Shown: in pieces, positions 1 through 6,468 of the stretch
How positions within the stretch are numbered: position 1 is the first letter of the stretch
How the letters are laid out: each line of letters starts with the position of its first letter
NCBI GenBank assembly: GCA_023416875.1
Contig: JAEZGT010000317.1
Coordinates: forward strand, 1-7,185
Source of the DNA: Pseudomonadota bacterium
GTDB lineage: Bacteria > Pseudomonadota > Gammaproteobacteria > Pseudomonadales > Cellvibrionaceae
Direction of reading: 5' to 3'
Length of the DNA stretch: 7,185 bases
Notes under the pieces: model-generated
The model's input: only the letters and a program-made list of their open reading frames with translations
What the model was told of the DNA's origin: nothing
The model's database searches: none
Made by a program: the position numbers and the translations under genes

Positions 1-483
1 GTGTTGCTGAAACTCGAAGAAGCTGGCGCCCATATCAATACCGGCGCGGATTGGATCGAGCTCGACATGAAAGGCAATCGGCCCAAGTCGGTGAATATCC
101 GCACCGCACCTTACCCGGCGTTCCCCACCGATATGCAGGCGCAATTCACTGCCATGAACACAGTCGCGGAAGGTACTGGCGCTGTGACAGAGACGATTTT
201 TGAGAACCGTTTGATCCAGGTGCACGAACTCAATCGCATGGGTGCCAATATCACCCTGGAAGGCAGCACCGCCATCATCAAAGGTGTGCCGCGTTTGAAG
301 GGCGCGCCAGTGATGGCCTCCGACCTCCGCGCTTCCGCCAGCTTGGTGATCGCCGGCTTGGTGGCGGAAGGTGAAACCTTGATCGACCGGATCTACCACA
401 TCGATCGCGGCTATGAATGTATCGAGGAAAAAATGCAAATTCTCGGTGCCAACATCCAGCGTATCGCCGGAAAGACGAGGTAA
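1..483 (+). CDS. murA: UDP-N-acetylglucosamine 1-carboxyvinyltransferase MurA, C-terminal part (5' truncated by window)
   Basis: MurA transfers enolpyruvate from phosphoenolpyruvate to UDP-GlcNAc, the first committed cytoplasmic step of peptidoglycan synthesis. The visible 160 codons match the last ~160 residues of the ~420-residue family. The GTG at base 1 is an internal valine codon, not a start. Seen directly: the block PYPAFPTDMQAQF at residues 37-49, whose Asp44 should equal the catalytic/UDP-binding Asp305 of the E. coli enzyme; TETIFENR near residue 64; DLRASASLVIAGL near 108; and the C-terminal IYHIDRGYE, whose Arg matches Arg397. The PEP-capturing Cys115 lies upstream of the window and cannot be checked. 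The gene ends in TAA at 481-483, and the ribosome binding site of hisG lies inside its last codons, so the two are probably cotranscribed. Nothing looks broken. Confidence 0.97.
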   Translation: MLLKLEEAGAHINTGADWIELDMKGNRPKSVNIRTAPYPAFPTDMQAQFTAMNTVAEGTGAVTETIFENRLIQVHELNRMGANITLEGSTAIIKGVPRLKGAPVMASDLRASASLVIAGLVAEGETLIDRIYHIDRGYECIEEKMQILGANIQRIAGKTR

Positions 484-488
484 ATGCT

Positions 489-1133
489 ATGCCACAACTC
501 ACCATCGCCCTCACCAAGGGGCGCATCCTCGAGGAAACTCTGCCGCTCCTCGCTGCCGCAGGCATAGAGCCGCTGGAATCCATCCAGAACAGTCGCAAGC
601 TGACCTTTGAAACCACGTCACCGGATGTGCGTCTGCTGATTTTGCGCGGCGTTGATGTTCCCACCTATGTGCAGTTCGGTGCAGCGGATGTGGGTGTTTC
701 CGGCAAGGACACCTTGTTGGAGCACGGCGGCCAGGGCTATTACGAGCCGCTGGATTTGCGCATTGCGCGCTGTCGCCTGATGACGGCGGGGTTGGTCGGA
801 CAGCCGCCAAAGCCCGGGCGCATAAAAGTCGCTACCAAATATGTCAATGTGGCCAAGCGTTTTTACGCGGAAAAAGCCCAGCAAGTGGATGTGATCAAAC
901 TCTACGGCGCCATGGAATTAGCGCCCGTGTTGCAGTTGGCCGATGAAATCGTCGACATAGTGGACACCGGCAACACCCTGCGCGCCAACGGGCTGGAGCC
1001 GCGCGAAACCATCGCAGAGGTGAGTTCGCGCCTGATCGTCAACAAGGCGTCGATGAAACTCAAGCACTTCCAGATTGAAGCGTTAATGGACGCGGTGGAA
1101 AGTGCCGTGGGCGAAATCAACGGTGCGGATTAA
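489..1133 (+). CDS. hisG: ATP phosphoribosyltransferase, catalytic subunit, short form (HisG-S)
   Basis: HisG condenses ATP with PRPP to phosphoribosyl-ATP, the first and flux-controlling step of histidine synthesis, in the cytoplasm. At 214 residues it is the short form, lacking the ~80-residue C-terminal regulatory domain of the ~300-residue enterobacterial enzyme. Short forms are known to need the HisRS-like partner HisZ for activity and histidine feedback; hisZ is not in this window. Seen: the N-terminus LTIALTKGRI (4-13), the GADVGVSGKD region near 64-73, and the PRPP-binding loop VDTGNTLRANGL at about 158-169. The ATG at 489 is chosen because GAGG at 477-480 sits 8 nt upstream and the protein then begins as the family does. 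In-frame codons back to 417 lie inside murA. The gap to murA is only 5 nt, which suggests translational coupling. hisD follows after 20 nt. Confidence 0.96.
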   Translation: MPQLTIALTKGRILEETLPLLAAAGIEPLESIQNSRKLTFETTSPDVRLLILRGVDVPTYVQFGAADVGVSGKDTLLEHGGQGYYEPLDLRIARCRLMTAGLVGQPPKPGRIKVATKYVNVAKRFYAEKAQQVDVIKLYGAMELAPVLQLADEIVDIVDTGNTLRANGLEPRETIAEVSSRLIVNKASMKLKHFQIEALMDAVESAVGEINGAD

Positions 1134-1153
1134 TTTTTCGAGTGGGAACCATC

Positions 1154-2458
1154 ATGCAGATTCGTCGCCTTCAGTCGTCGTCATCCGATTTCTCTCGCGA
1201 GCTGGATAAGCTGCTGGCTTGGGAAACATCGGCCCACGAAACGGTGGAGCAAGCGGTCAAACAGATTCTCGAAGAGGTGCGCCGCCGCGGCGATGCTGCG
1301 CTGGTGGAATACACCAACCGTTTTGATCAACGCCAAGTGGCCTCCATGGCAGAGCTGGTGCTCGAGCGCGCGCAACTCGACGCCGCCCTGGCGCGCATCC
1401 CCGTCGTTCAGCGCGATGCCCTCGAACAGGCCGCACACAGAATCCGCGAGTATCACCAGCATCAGCGTCAGGAGTCCTGGCGTTACACTGCGGTAGATGG
1501 CACGGTTCTCGGTCAGCAGATTACCCCTATGGACCGTGTCGGGATGTACGTGCCGGGTGGTAAAGCCTCATACCCCTCATCGGTTTTGATGAACGTCATT
1601 CCTGCAAGGGTTGCAGGGGTGCCGGAGATCGTGATGGTAAGCCCCACGCCGCGCGGCGAAGTGAACGATCTGGTCCTGGCCGCAGCGGCGATTGCGAGTG
1701 TCGATCGGGTGTTGACCATCGGTGGCGCTCAGGCGGTGGCCGCACTGGCCTATGGCACGAAAACGGTGCCCAAGGTCGATAAGATCGTCGGCCCCGGCAA
1801 TATCTATGTGGCCACAGCCAAACGCGCGGTTTTTGGTGTGGTGGCTATCGATATGATCGCCGGCCCTTCGGAAATTCTGGTGATTTGCGATGGCAAAACC
1901 GATCCAGACTGGGTGGCGATGGATCTATTCTCCCAAGCGGAACACGATGAGGACGCGCAGGCGATTCTGATCAGTCCTGACCGTCAGTTCCTCGATGCAG
2001 TAGAGGCGAGCATTGCCCGCCTGCTGCCGACGTTGGAGCGCAACGCCATTGCGGCGGTTTCTCTGGCAAAACGCGGCGCTTTGATTGAAGTGGGGTCGCT
2101 TGCGGAGGCGGTGGAGTGGTCGAATCGAATCGCTCCCGAGCACCTGGAGCTTTCGGTCGCGGATCCCGAGGCACTGCTGCCGCAGGTGAGACATGCCGGC
2201 GCTATTTTTATGGGCCGCCACACCAGTGAAGCCTTGGGCGATTATTGCGCGGGACCGAATCATGTACTGCCCACCTCGGGCACGGCGCGCTTTTCGTCAC
2301 CGCTCGGTGTTTATGATTTCCAAAAGCGCAGCTCGTTGATCCACTGTCCGCCAGCCGCTGCTTCGAATCTCGGTCGCATCGCCTCTGTGCTGGCGCGGGG
2401 GGAGTCTCTCGAAGCGCACGCACGTTCTGCGGAATATCGCATACAGGATGACACCTGA
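1154..2458 (+). CDS. hisD: Histidinol dehydrogenase HisD
   Basis: HisD oxidises L-histidinol to L-histidine in two NAD-dependent steps, the last reactions of histidine synthesis, using a bound zinc ion. The 434-residue product has the family's usual length. Zinc ligands can be placed by comparison with E. coli: Gln261 and His264 in SQAEHDED, Asp363 in LGDYCAGPNH, and His422 in LEAHARSAEYR. The catalytic Glu329-His330 pair lies in APEHLEL. The signature IDMIAGPSEI and the NAD-site region VGPGNIYVATAK are intact. ATG at 1154 is preferred over GTG at 1142: GGGA at 1144-1147 serves it with 6 nt spacing, nothing resembling a binding site precedes the GTG, and the shorter form has the typical N-terminus. 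It follows hisG by 20 nt with no terminator, so a murA-hisG-hisD transcript is likely. Its TGA directly touches the stop of the convergent degS gene. hisC, often next in relatives, is absent. Confidence 0.97.
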   Translation: MQIRRLQSSSSDFSRELDKLLAWETSAHETVEQAVKQILEEVRRRGDAALVEYTNRFDQRQVASMAELVLERAQLDAALARIPVVQRDALEQAAHRIREYHQHQRQESWRYTAVDGTVLGQQITPMDRVGMYVPGGKASYPSSVLMNVIPARVAGVPEIVMVSPTPRGEVNDLVLAAAAIASVDRVLTIGGAQAVAALAYGTKTVPKVDKIVGPGNIYVATAKRAVFGVVAIDMIAGPSEILVICDGKTDPDWVAMDLFSQAEHDEDAQAILISPDRQFLDAVEASIARLLPTLERNAIAAVSLAKRGALIEVGSLAEAVEWSNRIAPEHLELSVADPEALLPQVRHAGAIFMGRHTSEALGDYCAGPNHVLPTSGTARFSSPLGVYDFQKRSSLIHCPPAAASNLGRIASVLARGESLEAHARSAEYRIQDDT

Positions 2459-3613
2459 TCAGCCGGTGACCGGCTTCTTCTCAAGTACCGCCTGGACCTT
2501 TTCCAGTTTGCCGTTGCGATAGAACTCTATGGCAACGGTTTCCCCGGGGCGGGATTCTTGAATCTGCTGGCGCCCGCGCGCGCCATTACCCACCGGTTCA
2601 TCATTGATTTTGACGATCACATCACCCGGCTGTAGTCCGGCCACATGGGCTGGCCCGTTGTTGTAGATGCGGGTAATCAAAACACCGTTCGTGGAATTTA
2701 ACTGAAAGGAATGCGCCAGCTGCGGCGTGAGGCTCTGCGCATCCACTCCCAGCCAGCCGCGCACTACGCGGCCGAATTCCACTATGTCTTTGAGCGTGCG
2801 CACTGCCGTGTCCGCCGGTACCGCGAGACCGACGCCGTCCAGGTCGGAATTGCCAATACGGTCCAGGATGGCAGTATTAATTCCGAGCAGATTGCCGTGC
2901 ACATCGATCAATGCGCCTCCGGAGTTGCCGGGATTGATCGCCGCGTCGGTCTGGATGAAATTCTCAAAAGCGCTTATACCCAGACCATAACGGCCGGTGG
3001 CGGAGATAATACCCTGGGTGACGGTCTGCCCCATGCCGAAGGGATTGCCGATCGCCAGCACTATATCGCCCACCTGAGCGCTCTGCGGCGAGCCAATCGG
3101 AATTGCGCGGAGTTGATCCAACTCGATCTTCAGCACTGCCAGATCATTTTCGATATCCACGCCTATAACACGAGCTTTGCTTTCCCGGCCGTCCTGCAGC
3201 TGCACCACAATTTCGTCAGCGCCGTAGATAACGTGATTATTGGTGAGCAAATAGCCCTGCTCGCTGATGATGACCCCCGAACCCAAAGCCGATTGCATAC
3301 GCTCCTGCCGGGGAATATCCGCACTGTTATAGAAGTAGCGAAACAGCGGGTCATTGAACATTCGGTGAGTGGTGCGGTTGATCTTTTTGCGGGTAAACAC
3401 ATTCACCACCGACGGCGCTGCGCGGCTCACTGCTTCGGCGTAGGAGGTGACGCCAGGTTCATAGTGGGTGTTGCCCACGGTAAAAGAAGGATGATTGGGA
3501 GAAACCGCTGGATTGCGCGGATTGAGTTCTGGGAAAAGCTGCAGGACAGTCAGCGCTGCCAGCAGTCCAAAGACTGCCGGCCAGCGAATATAGTCAAACA
3601 CTTTTGCCCACAT
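2459..3613 (-). CDS. degS: DegS/AlgW-type site-1 protease (membrane-anchored trypsin-like serine protease with one PDZ domain)
   Basis: This family is anchored in the inner membrane facing the periplasm. When its PDZ domain binds C-termini of misfolded outer-membrane proteins, it cuts the anti-sigma factor (RseA or MucA) to start the sigma-E/AlgU envelope-stress response. The 384-residue protein has a short cytoplasmic start, one hydrophobic segment at about 11-27, a trypsin-like domain at about 55-280, and a single PDZ domain at about 285-378 beginning RGWLGV. The triad is complete: His127 (TNNHVI), Asp157 (IENDLAVLKI) and Ser231 (GNSGGAL). Arg208 in SATGRYGLG matches the activation arginine Arg178 of E. 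coli DegS. One PDZ plus an uncleaved anchor separates it from the soluble two-PDZ DegP/DegQ. It is 33 nt behind zapG, probably in one transcript. Purine-rich AAGAGAG lies 6 nt before the ATG. Pseudomonads call the orthologue algW. Confidence 0.93.
   Translation of the reverse strand: MWAKVFDYIRWPAVFGLLAALTVLQLFPELNPRNPAVSPNHPSFTVGNTHYEPGVTSYAEAVSRAAPSVVNVFTRKKINRTTHRMFNDPLFRYFYNSADIPRQERMQSALGSGVIISEQGYLLTNNHVIYGADEIVVQLQDGRESKARVIGVDIENDLAVLKIELDQLRAIPIGSPQSAQVGDIVLAIGNPFGMGQTVTQGIISATGRYGLGISAFENFIQTDAAINPGNSGGALIDVHGNLLGINTAILDRIGNSDLDGVGLAVPADTAVRTLKDIVEFGRVVRGWLGVDAQSLTPQLAHSFQLNSTNGVLITRIYNNGPAHVAGLQPGDVIVKINDEPVGNGARGRQQIQESRPGETVAIEFYRNGKLEKVQAVLEKKPVTG
2461..2475. repeat. Small perfect inverted repeat just past the hisD stop codon
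   Basis: AGCCGG and CCGGCT form a perfect 6-bp stem around the 3-nt loop TGA, starting two bases after the hisD TGA. On the plus strand it is followed by a pyrimidine-rich TCTTCTC rather than a true T-run, so it is at best a weak terminator for the his transcript. The same bases encode the last residues (PVTG) of the DegS-like protein on the other strand, which may explain the repeat by chance codon choice. A role in protecting or ending the overlapping convergent mRNAs is inference only. Confidence 0.35.
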
Positions 3614-3646
3614 AAAGAGCTCTCTTGGGGCGGTCGCCCGTCGGGA

Positions 3647-4129
3647 TCAAGTTTTTTGCTTCGCCGAAGTTGGGGCGCCATCAATCAGCCGCAATGCCTC
3701 ATCTTCTTCGTCCTTCAAGCCGAATTCTTCGCTCAACATGCCATGGCTGCCGGGAATCTTCGGTGCCCAATCGCGCGGAGGCTCGATGGGAACCTGATTC
3801 AGCGTTTTTTCGCTGACCTCGCCGTCGCCAGCGGCGAACAATTGGCGGCCTATTTCGGTATTGGTGAGCTGCATGGCGCCGAGCGCCAGATGCTCGTGCA
3901 ATTCTTTATAGCTTTGCGTCAGCTCGCGCACTTTTTGGGCTGTTTCGCTGAAGTGTTGCGCCACATCCTGCTGATAGCTTTCGAGTTCGCGTTTGGCGTC
4001 GGAGAGTTTCTGTTCGATCTCTTTGGTCTGCTCGGGCGCAATCCAGGCGCGCCCTGCAAATACACCTGCTACGGCACCCACAACCAACATGACAAACCCG
4101 ACAATAAACAGGCTTTCTAGGGAATACAC
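3647..4129 (-). CDS. zapG: ZapG/YhcB family (DUF1043) inner-membrane coiled-coil protein
   Basis: The DUF1043/YhcB family, renamed ZapG, is linked in E. coli to coordinating envelope growth and cell division at the inner membrane; its biochemical activity is not settled. The 160-residue product has one N-terminal transmembrane segment at about 6-27, rich in Gly, Val and Phe. A charged heptad-like region at about 33-78 should form a coiled coil and contains the family hallmark YQQDVAQHFSETAQ. A low-complexity acidic tail from about 110 onward is expected to lie in the cytoplasm. It is somewhat longer than the ~130-residue E. coli protein, the extra length being in the tail. The start is GTG: AGGAG (plus-strand CTCCT, 4136-4140) sits 6 nt upstream, and the next in-frame ATG would delete half of the membrane segment. 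It leads the minus-strand pair with degS and diverges from zapE. Confidence 0.9.
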   Translation of the reverse strand: MYSLESLFIVGFVMLVVGAVAGVFAGRAWIAPEQTKEIEQKLSDAKRELESYQQDVAQHFSETAQKVRELTQSYKELHEHLALGAMQLTNTEIGRQLFAAGDGEVSEKTLNQVPIEPPRDWAPKIPGSHGMLSEEFGLKDEEDEALRLIDGAPTSAKQKT

Positions 4130-4135
4130 AGAACT

Positions 4136-4140
4136 CTCCT
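4136..4140 (-). promoter_or_regulatory. Ribosome binding site fixing the GTG start of zapG
   Basis: Read on the minus strand this is AGGAG, within TAAGGAGAG, with 6 nt to the GTG at 4129-4127. It is among the strongest Shine-Dalgarno matches in the window and decides in favour of a GTG start that would otherwise be doubtful. Confidence 0.8.
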
Positions 4141-4377
4141 TACGGGAAAAATAGACATTAAGTGGCGCGCAAAGTGCTGATTTGTCGGCGCTCGCCAGAT
4201 ATCTGCGTCATAAAGACAAGTGAGGAGACGAGCCTCGAAACAGCCTGTTAATGATACCCCGAGTCAGGCCAAGTTGCGCGATGGAAGCCGGTGGAAATTG
4301 CGCCTGGTTATAGGGGCAAGTTAAAGTACGCGCCCGCTCCATACAGCGTTTTCGGCTCCGCCAAGACTGGAATACCC
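4141..4377. other. Divergent intergenic region between zapG and zapE
   Basis: This gap must carry promoters for zapG (leftward) and zapE (rightward), because no gene reads into either. I find no good sigma-70 pair. The best rightward candidate is TTGCGC at 4298-4303 with TTAAAG at 4321-4326 and a 17-nt spacer, but each box matches only 3 of 6 consensus positions. Small inverted repeats such as GGCG-CT-CGCC at 4187-4196 are present but too short to mean much. The reading frame of zapE stays open from 4291, but those codons do not look like the family and have no ribosome binding site. Confidence 0.5.
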
Positions 4378-5481
4378 ATGCTCGATACCCCTCTCGCTCG
4401 TTATCAGCGCGACTTGCAAAAAGACGGTTTTCTCGAAGATAAGGCCCAGCGCCGCGCGGTTGAACGACTGCAACAATTGTTCGATGAGCTGGTGGCGCAT
4501 CACAGCAGGCGACGCTCGTTGCTATCCAGATGGTCGCCTTGGCAGCGAAAAATCGAACCACCCAAAGGGGTATATCTTTGGGGTGGAGTGGGCCGTGGCA
4601 AGACGTACATCATGGATCTTTTTTTTGAGACGCTGCCGTTTCCGCAAAAAATGCGCACGCATTTCCATCGTTTTATGCGCCGGGTGCACGCCGAATTAAC
4701 CGCGCAAAAAGGCGAAAAAAACCCTCTGGATAAAGTGGCGGACATTCTTGCTGCGGAGACGCGGGTGATTTGTTTCGACGAGTTTTTCGTAGCGGATATT
4801 ACGGACGCCATGATTCTCGCCAATCTGCTAAAGGCCCTATTTTCCCGCGGTGTGACTTTGGTGGCGACTTCCAATATTCAACCGGATGGACTTTATAAAA
4901 ACGGGTTGCAGAGGGAGCGGTTTATACCGGCCATCCATTTGCTCAATGCGTATTTGGATGTACTCAATGTGGACGGCGGGGTTGACTACCGCCTGCGGGC
5001 CCTAGTCAAAGCCGACTTGTTCTACACGCCGTTAAATGAGACGGCGGAACAGGCATTGTCCGCGTGTTTTCACCGGCTCGTACCGGATAGCAGTACCATT
5101 CACCAGAATGTCACCCTTGAGGTCGAGGGCCGCAATATCAACGCTCGCTATGAGGCGGATGACATCGTCTGGTTCGATTTCAGCGCCCTCTGTGATGGTC
5201 CCCGGTCGCAAAACGACTACATAGTGTTGGCCAAGGAGTATCACGCCGTGCTGGTATCTGGCGTGCCGCAGTTTAACGGGAAGAATGATGATCAGGCCCG
5301 TCGCTTCATATATATGGTGGATGAGTTCTACGACCGGCGGGTCAAGCTGGTGCTGTCCGCTGCTGATGCTATTCCCGCCCTTTATGTCGATGGCCGCTTG
5401 AGCTTCGAGTTTCAGCGTACCGTTAGCCGACTGTTGGAGATGCAAAGTCAGGAGTATCTGGCGCACGCTCACCGCCCTTGA
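4378..5481 (+). CDS. zapE: Cell division protein ZapE (AFG1-like ATPase)
   Basis: ZapE is an AFG1-family P-loop ATPase; in E. coli it joins the Z-ring late in constriction, binds FtsZ and affects its bundling in an ATP-dependent way. The 367-residue product matches the family length (E. coli 375). Seen: Walker A GGVGRGKT at 69-76, Walker B VICFDEFF at 130-137 followed by the conserved VADITDAM, and a sensor-1-like VATSN at about 162-166. Other family blocks are HFHRFMRRVHAEL (95-107), NGLQRERFIPAI, VDYRLR, RRFIYMVDEFYDRRVKL, and the C-terminal FEFQRTVSRLLEMQS. ATG at 4378 is chosen because MLDTPLARYQRDL aligns with how homologues begin; only a weak site (CTGGAA) precedes it. In-frame ATG codons at 4291 and beyond are unlikely. 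It diverges from zapG and lies upstream of rplM, an arrangement also seen in enterobacteria and pseudomonads. No terminator follows, so read-through into rplM is possible. Confidence 0.94.
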   Translation: MLDTPLARYQRDLQKDGFLEDKAQRRAVERLQQLFDELVAHHSRRRSLLSRWSPWQRKIEPPKGVYLWGGVGRGKTYIMDLFFETLPFPQKMRTHFHRFMRRVHAELTAQKGEKNPLDKVADILAAETRVICFDEFFVADITDAMILANLLKALFSRGVTLVATSNIQPDGLYKNGLQRERFIPAIHLLNAYLDVLNVDGGVDYRLRALVKADLFYTPLNETAEQALSACFHRLVPDSSTIHQNVTLEVEGRNINARYEADDIVWFDFSALCDGPRSQNDYIVLAKEYHAVLVSGVPQFNGKNDDQARRFIYMVDEFYDRRVKLVLSAADAIPALYVDGRLSFEFQRTVSRLLEMQSQEYLAHAHRP

Positions 5482-5495
5482 GATTTTCACAGCTT

Positions 5496-5521
5496 CTGCT
5501 TGAAAAACAAGCAGTGCTTGT
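5496..5521. repeat. Two overlapping perfect inverted repeats on the rplM promoter
   Basis: Three alternating copies of a hexamer, TGCTTG / CAAGCA / TGCTTG, make two nested dyads that share the middle arm. The first is CTGCTTG, loop AAAAA, CAAGCAG (5496-5514). The second is ACAAGCA, centre G, TGCTTGT (5507-5521). Both are perfect over 7 bp. They cover half of the -35 box and nearly all of the spacer of the promoter, the position of a repressor operator. No T-run follows on either strand, so a terminator for zapE is unlikely. Confidence 0.7.
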
Positions 5522-5528
5522 GTAGGAT
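5500..5528 (+). promoter_or_regulatory. Sigma-70-type promoter of rplM-rpsI
   Basis: TTGAAA at 5500-5505 (5 of 6 to consensus) and TAGGAT at 5523-5528 (4 of 6) are separated by exactly 17 nt, the best promoter in the window. The bases after the -10 box, TCGCGC (5529-5534), form a GC-rich discriminator, as in ribosomal promoters that ppGpp represses. Transcription should start near 5535, leaving a leader of about 88 nt. Confidence 0.72.
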
Positions 5529-5534
5529 TCGCGC

Positions 5535-5622
5535 TCCTTTTTGTCCGGGTATTCTGGACAGGGTTTCCAACTTCCGGTTTAACCGGGTTCCATTTTGTAC
5601 CCTACGTTTGAAGGCCTACAAC
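5535..5622 (+). promoter_or_regulatory. rplM mRNA leader, possible L13 autoregulation site
   Basis: The predicted leader contains TGTCC (5542-5546) able to pair with GGACA (5556-5560), and CCGG (5574-5577) able to pair with CCGG (5583-5586) around a TTTAA loop. GGGT/ACCC pairings to 5599-5602 offer alternative folds close to the start region. In E. coli, L13 is known to repress translation of its own rplM-rpsI mRNA through the leader. Whether this leader uses the same fold cannot be judged by eye. AAGG at 5611-5614, 8 nt before the ATG, is the likely ribosome binding site. Confidence 0.45.
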
Positions 5623-6051
5623 ATGAAGACTTACAGTGCCAAATCTGAAACAGTAAAACGTGACTGGTACATTGTCGATGCTTCAGGCAAAACCCTCGGT
5701 CGTTTGGCCGCAGAGCTCGCCCACCGTCTGCGTGGCAAGCACAAGCCTGAGTTCACCCCGCACGTGGATACCGGCGATTACATCGTCGTGATCAACGCTG
5801 AAAAAGTGCGCGTCACGGGTAACAAAGCCAAAGACAAGATCTACCATCACTACACCGGTTATCCCGGTGGTTTGAAATCCATCAGCTTCGAAAAGTTGAT
5901 CGACAAGGCTCCAGAATTAACGATTCTGAGTGCCGTAAAAGGTATGTTGCCTAGAGGTCCTCTGGGCCGGGCGATCTTCAAAAAACTGAAGGTTTATGCC
6001 GGTGATGCTCATCCGCACGCCGCCCAGCAACCCCAAGAACTCAACTTTTAA
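5623..6051 (+). CDS. rplM: 50S ribosomal protein L13
   Basis: L13 is an early-assembling protein of the large ribosomal subunit that binds 23S rRNA. The 142-residue product has exactly the E. coli length. Family blocks are clear: the start MKTYSAKSETVKRDWYIVDA, then GKTLGRLAAELAHRLRGKHK (22-41), GDYIVVINAEKVRVTG (51-66), HHYTGYPGG (about 75-83) and MLPRGPLGRAIFKKLKVYAG (about 109-128). It ends in HAAQQPQELNF. ATG at 5623 is chosen on the conserved N-terminus and AAGG 8 nt upstream; upstream in-frame ATG codons fall in the promoter and leader. It forms the standard two-gene operon with rpsI, 13 nt downstream. In bacteria studied, growth-rate control and L13 feedback regulate the pair. Confidence 0.99.
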   Translation: MKTYSAKSETVKRDWYIVDASGKTLGRLAAELAHRLRGKHKPEFTPHVDTGDYIVVINAEKVRVTGNKAKDKIYHHYTGYPGGLKSISFEKLIDKAPELTILSAVKGMLPRGPLGRAIFKKLKVYAGDAHPHAAQQPQELNF

Positions 6052-6064
6052 CGGAAGCTGAATT

Positions 6065-6457
6065 ATGGCAGGTGAACAATTTTACGGTACTGGTCGACGC
6101 AAGACCGCCACTGCTCGAGTCTTCATCTCTTTGGGCAGCGGAAAAATCAGCGTTAATGATCGCACTCTGGAAGATTATTTCGGTCGTGAAGTCGCGCGCA
6201 TGATCGTGCGTCAGCCGCTTGAACTGACTGGCAATACTGACAAGTTCGACATCAAAGTTACAGTTGCCGGCGGCGGCAGCTTCGGTCAGGCCGGCGCAAT
6301 TCGCCACGGTTTGACTCGCGCTTTGATGGCTTATGATGAGAGTTTGCGTCCCGAGCTGCGCAAAGCGGGTTATGTCACTCGCGACTCGCGTGAAGTGGAG
6401 CGTAAAAAAGTTGGTCTGCGCAAAGCGCGCAAGAGACCGCAATACTCCAAACGTTAA
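6065..6457 (+). CDS. rpsI: 30S ribosomal protein S9
   Basis: S9 sits in the head of the small ribosomal subunit, and its basic C-terminal tail reaches the P-site tRNA anticodon stem-loop. The 130-residue product has the E. coli length. Seen: YGTGRRKTATARVFI at about 7-21, the middle block VAGGGSFGQAGAIRHGLTRAL at about 57-77, and the conserved tail GLRKARKRPQYSKR, ending in the invariant SKR. GGAAG at 6053-6057, just after the rplM stop, provides the ribosome binding site with 7 nt spacing. The 13-nt gap marks cotranslation with rplM. A strong intrinsic terminator follows 12 nt after the stop codon. Confidence 0.99.
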   Translation: MAGEQFYGTGRRKTATARVFISLGSGKISVNDRTLEDYFGREVARMIVRQPLELTGNTDKFDIKVTVAGGGSFGQAGAIRHGLTRALMAYDESLRPELRKAGYVTRDSREVERKKVGLRKARKRPQYSKR

Positions 6458-6468
6458 TTTGGTGTTGC

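Noticed and set aside
417..488. Upstream start for hisG within murA
   Set aside because: The ATG at 489 has a well-spaced GAGG and gives the family N-terminus; the added 24 residues are out-of-frame murA sequence.
2711..4120. Long plus-strand open frame (469 codons) across degS and zapG
   Set aside because: It is the antisense of two well-supported genes with intact catalytic residues, and its composition (rich in His, Arg, Ala) is typical of a shadow frame in GC-rich DNA.
4291..4377. N-terminal extension of zapE by 29 codons
   Set aside because: The extra residues do not resemble ZapE homologues, which start at the TPLARYQ block, and the upstream ATG lacks a ribosome binding site.
5496..5522. 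Intrinsic terminator for zapE
   Set aside because: The hairpin CTGCTTG/CAAGCAG is not followed by a T-run on the plus strand; it fits better as part of the rplM promoter region.
5500..5622. Upstream start for rplM giving a 183-residue protein
   Set aside because: The extra codons coincide with the promoter and leader, and L13 has a sharply conserved start at residue 1 of the 142-residue form.
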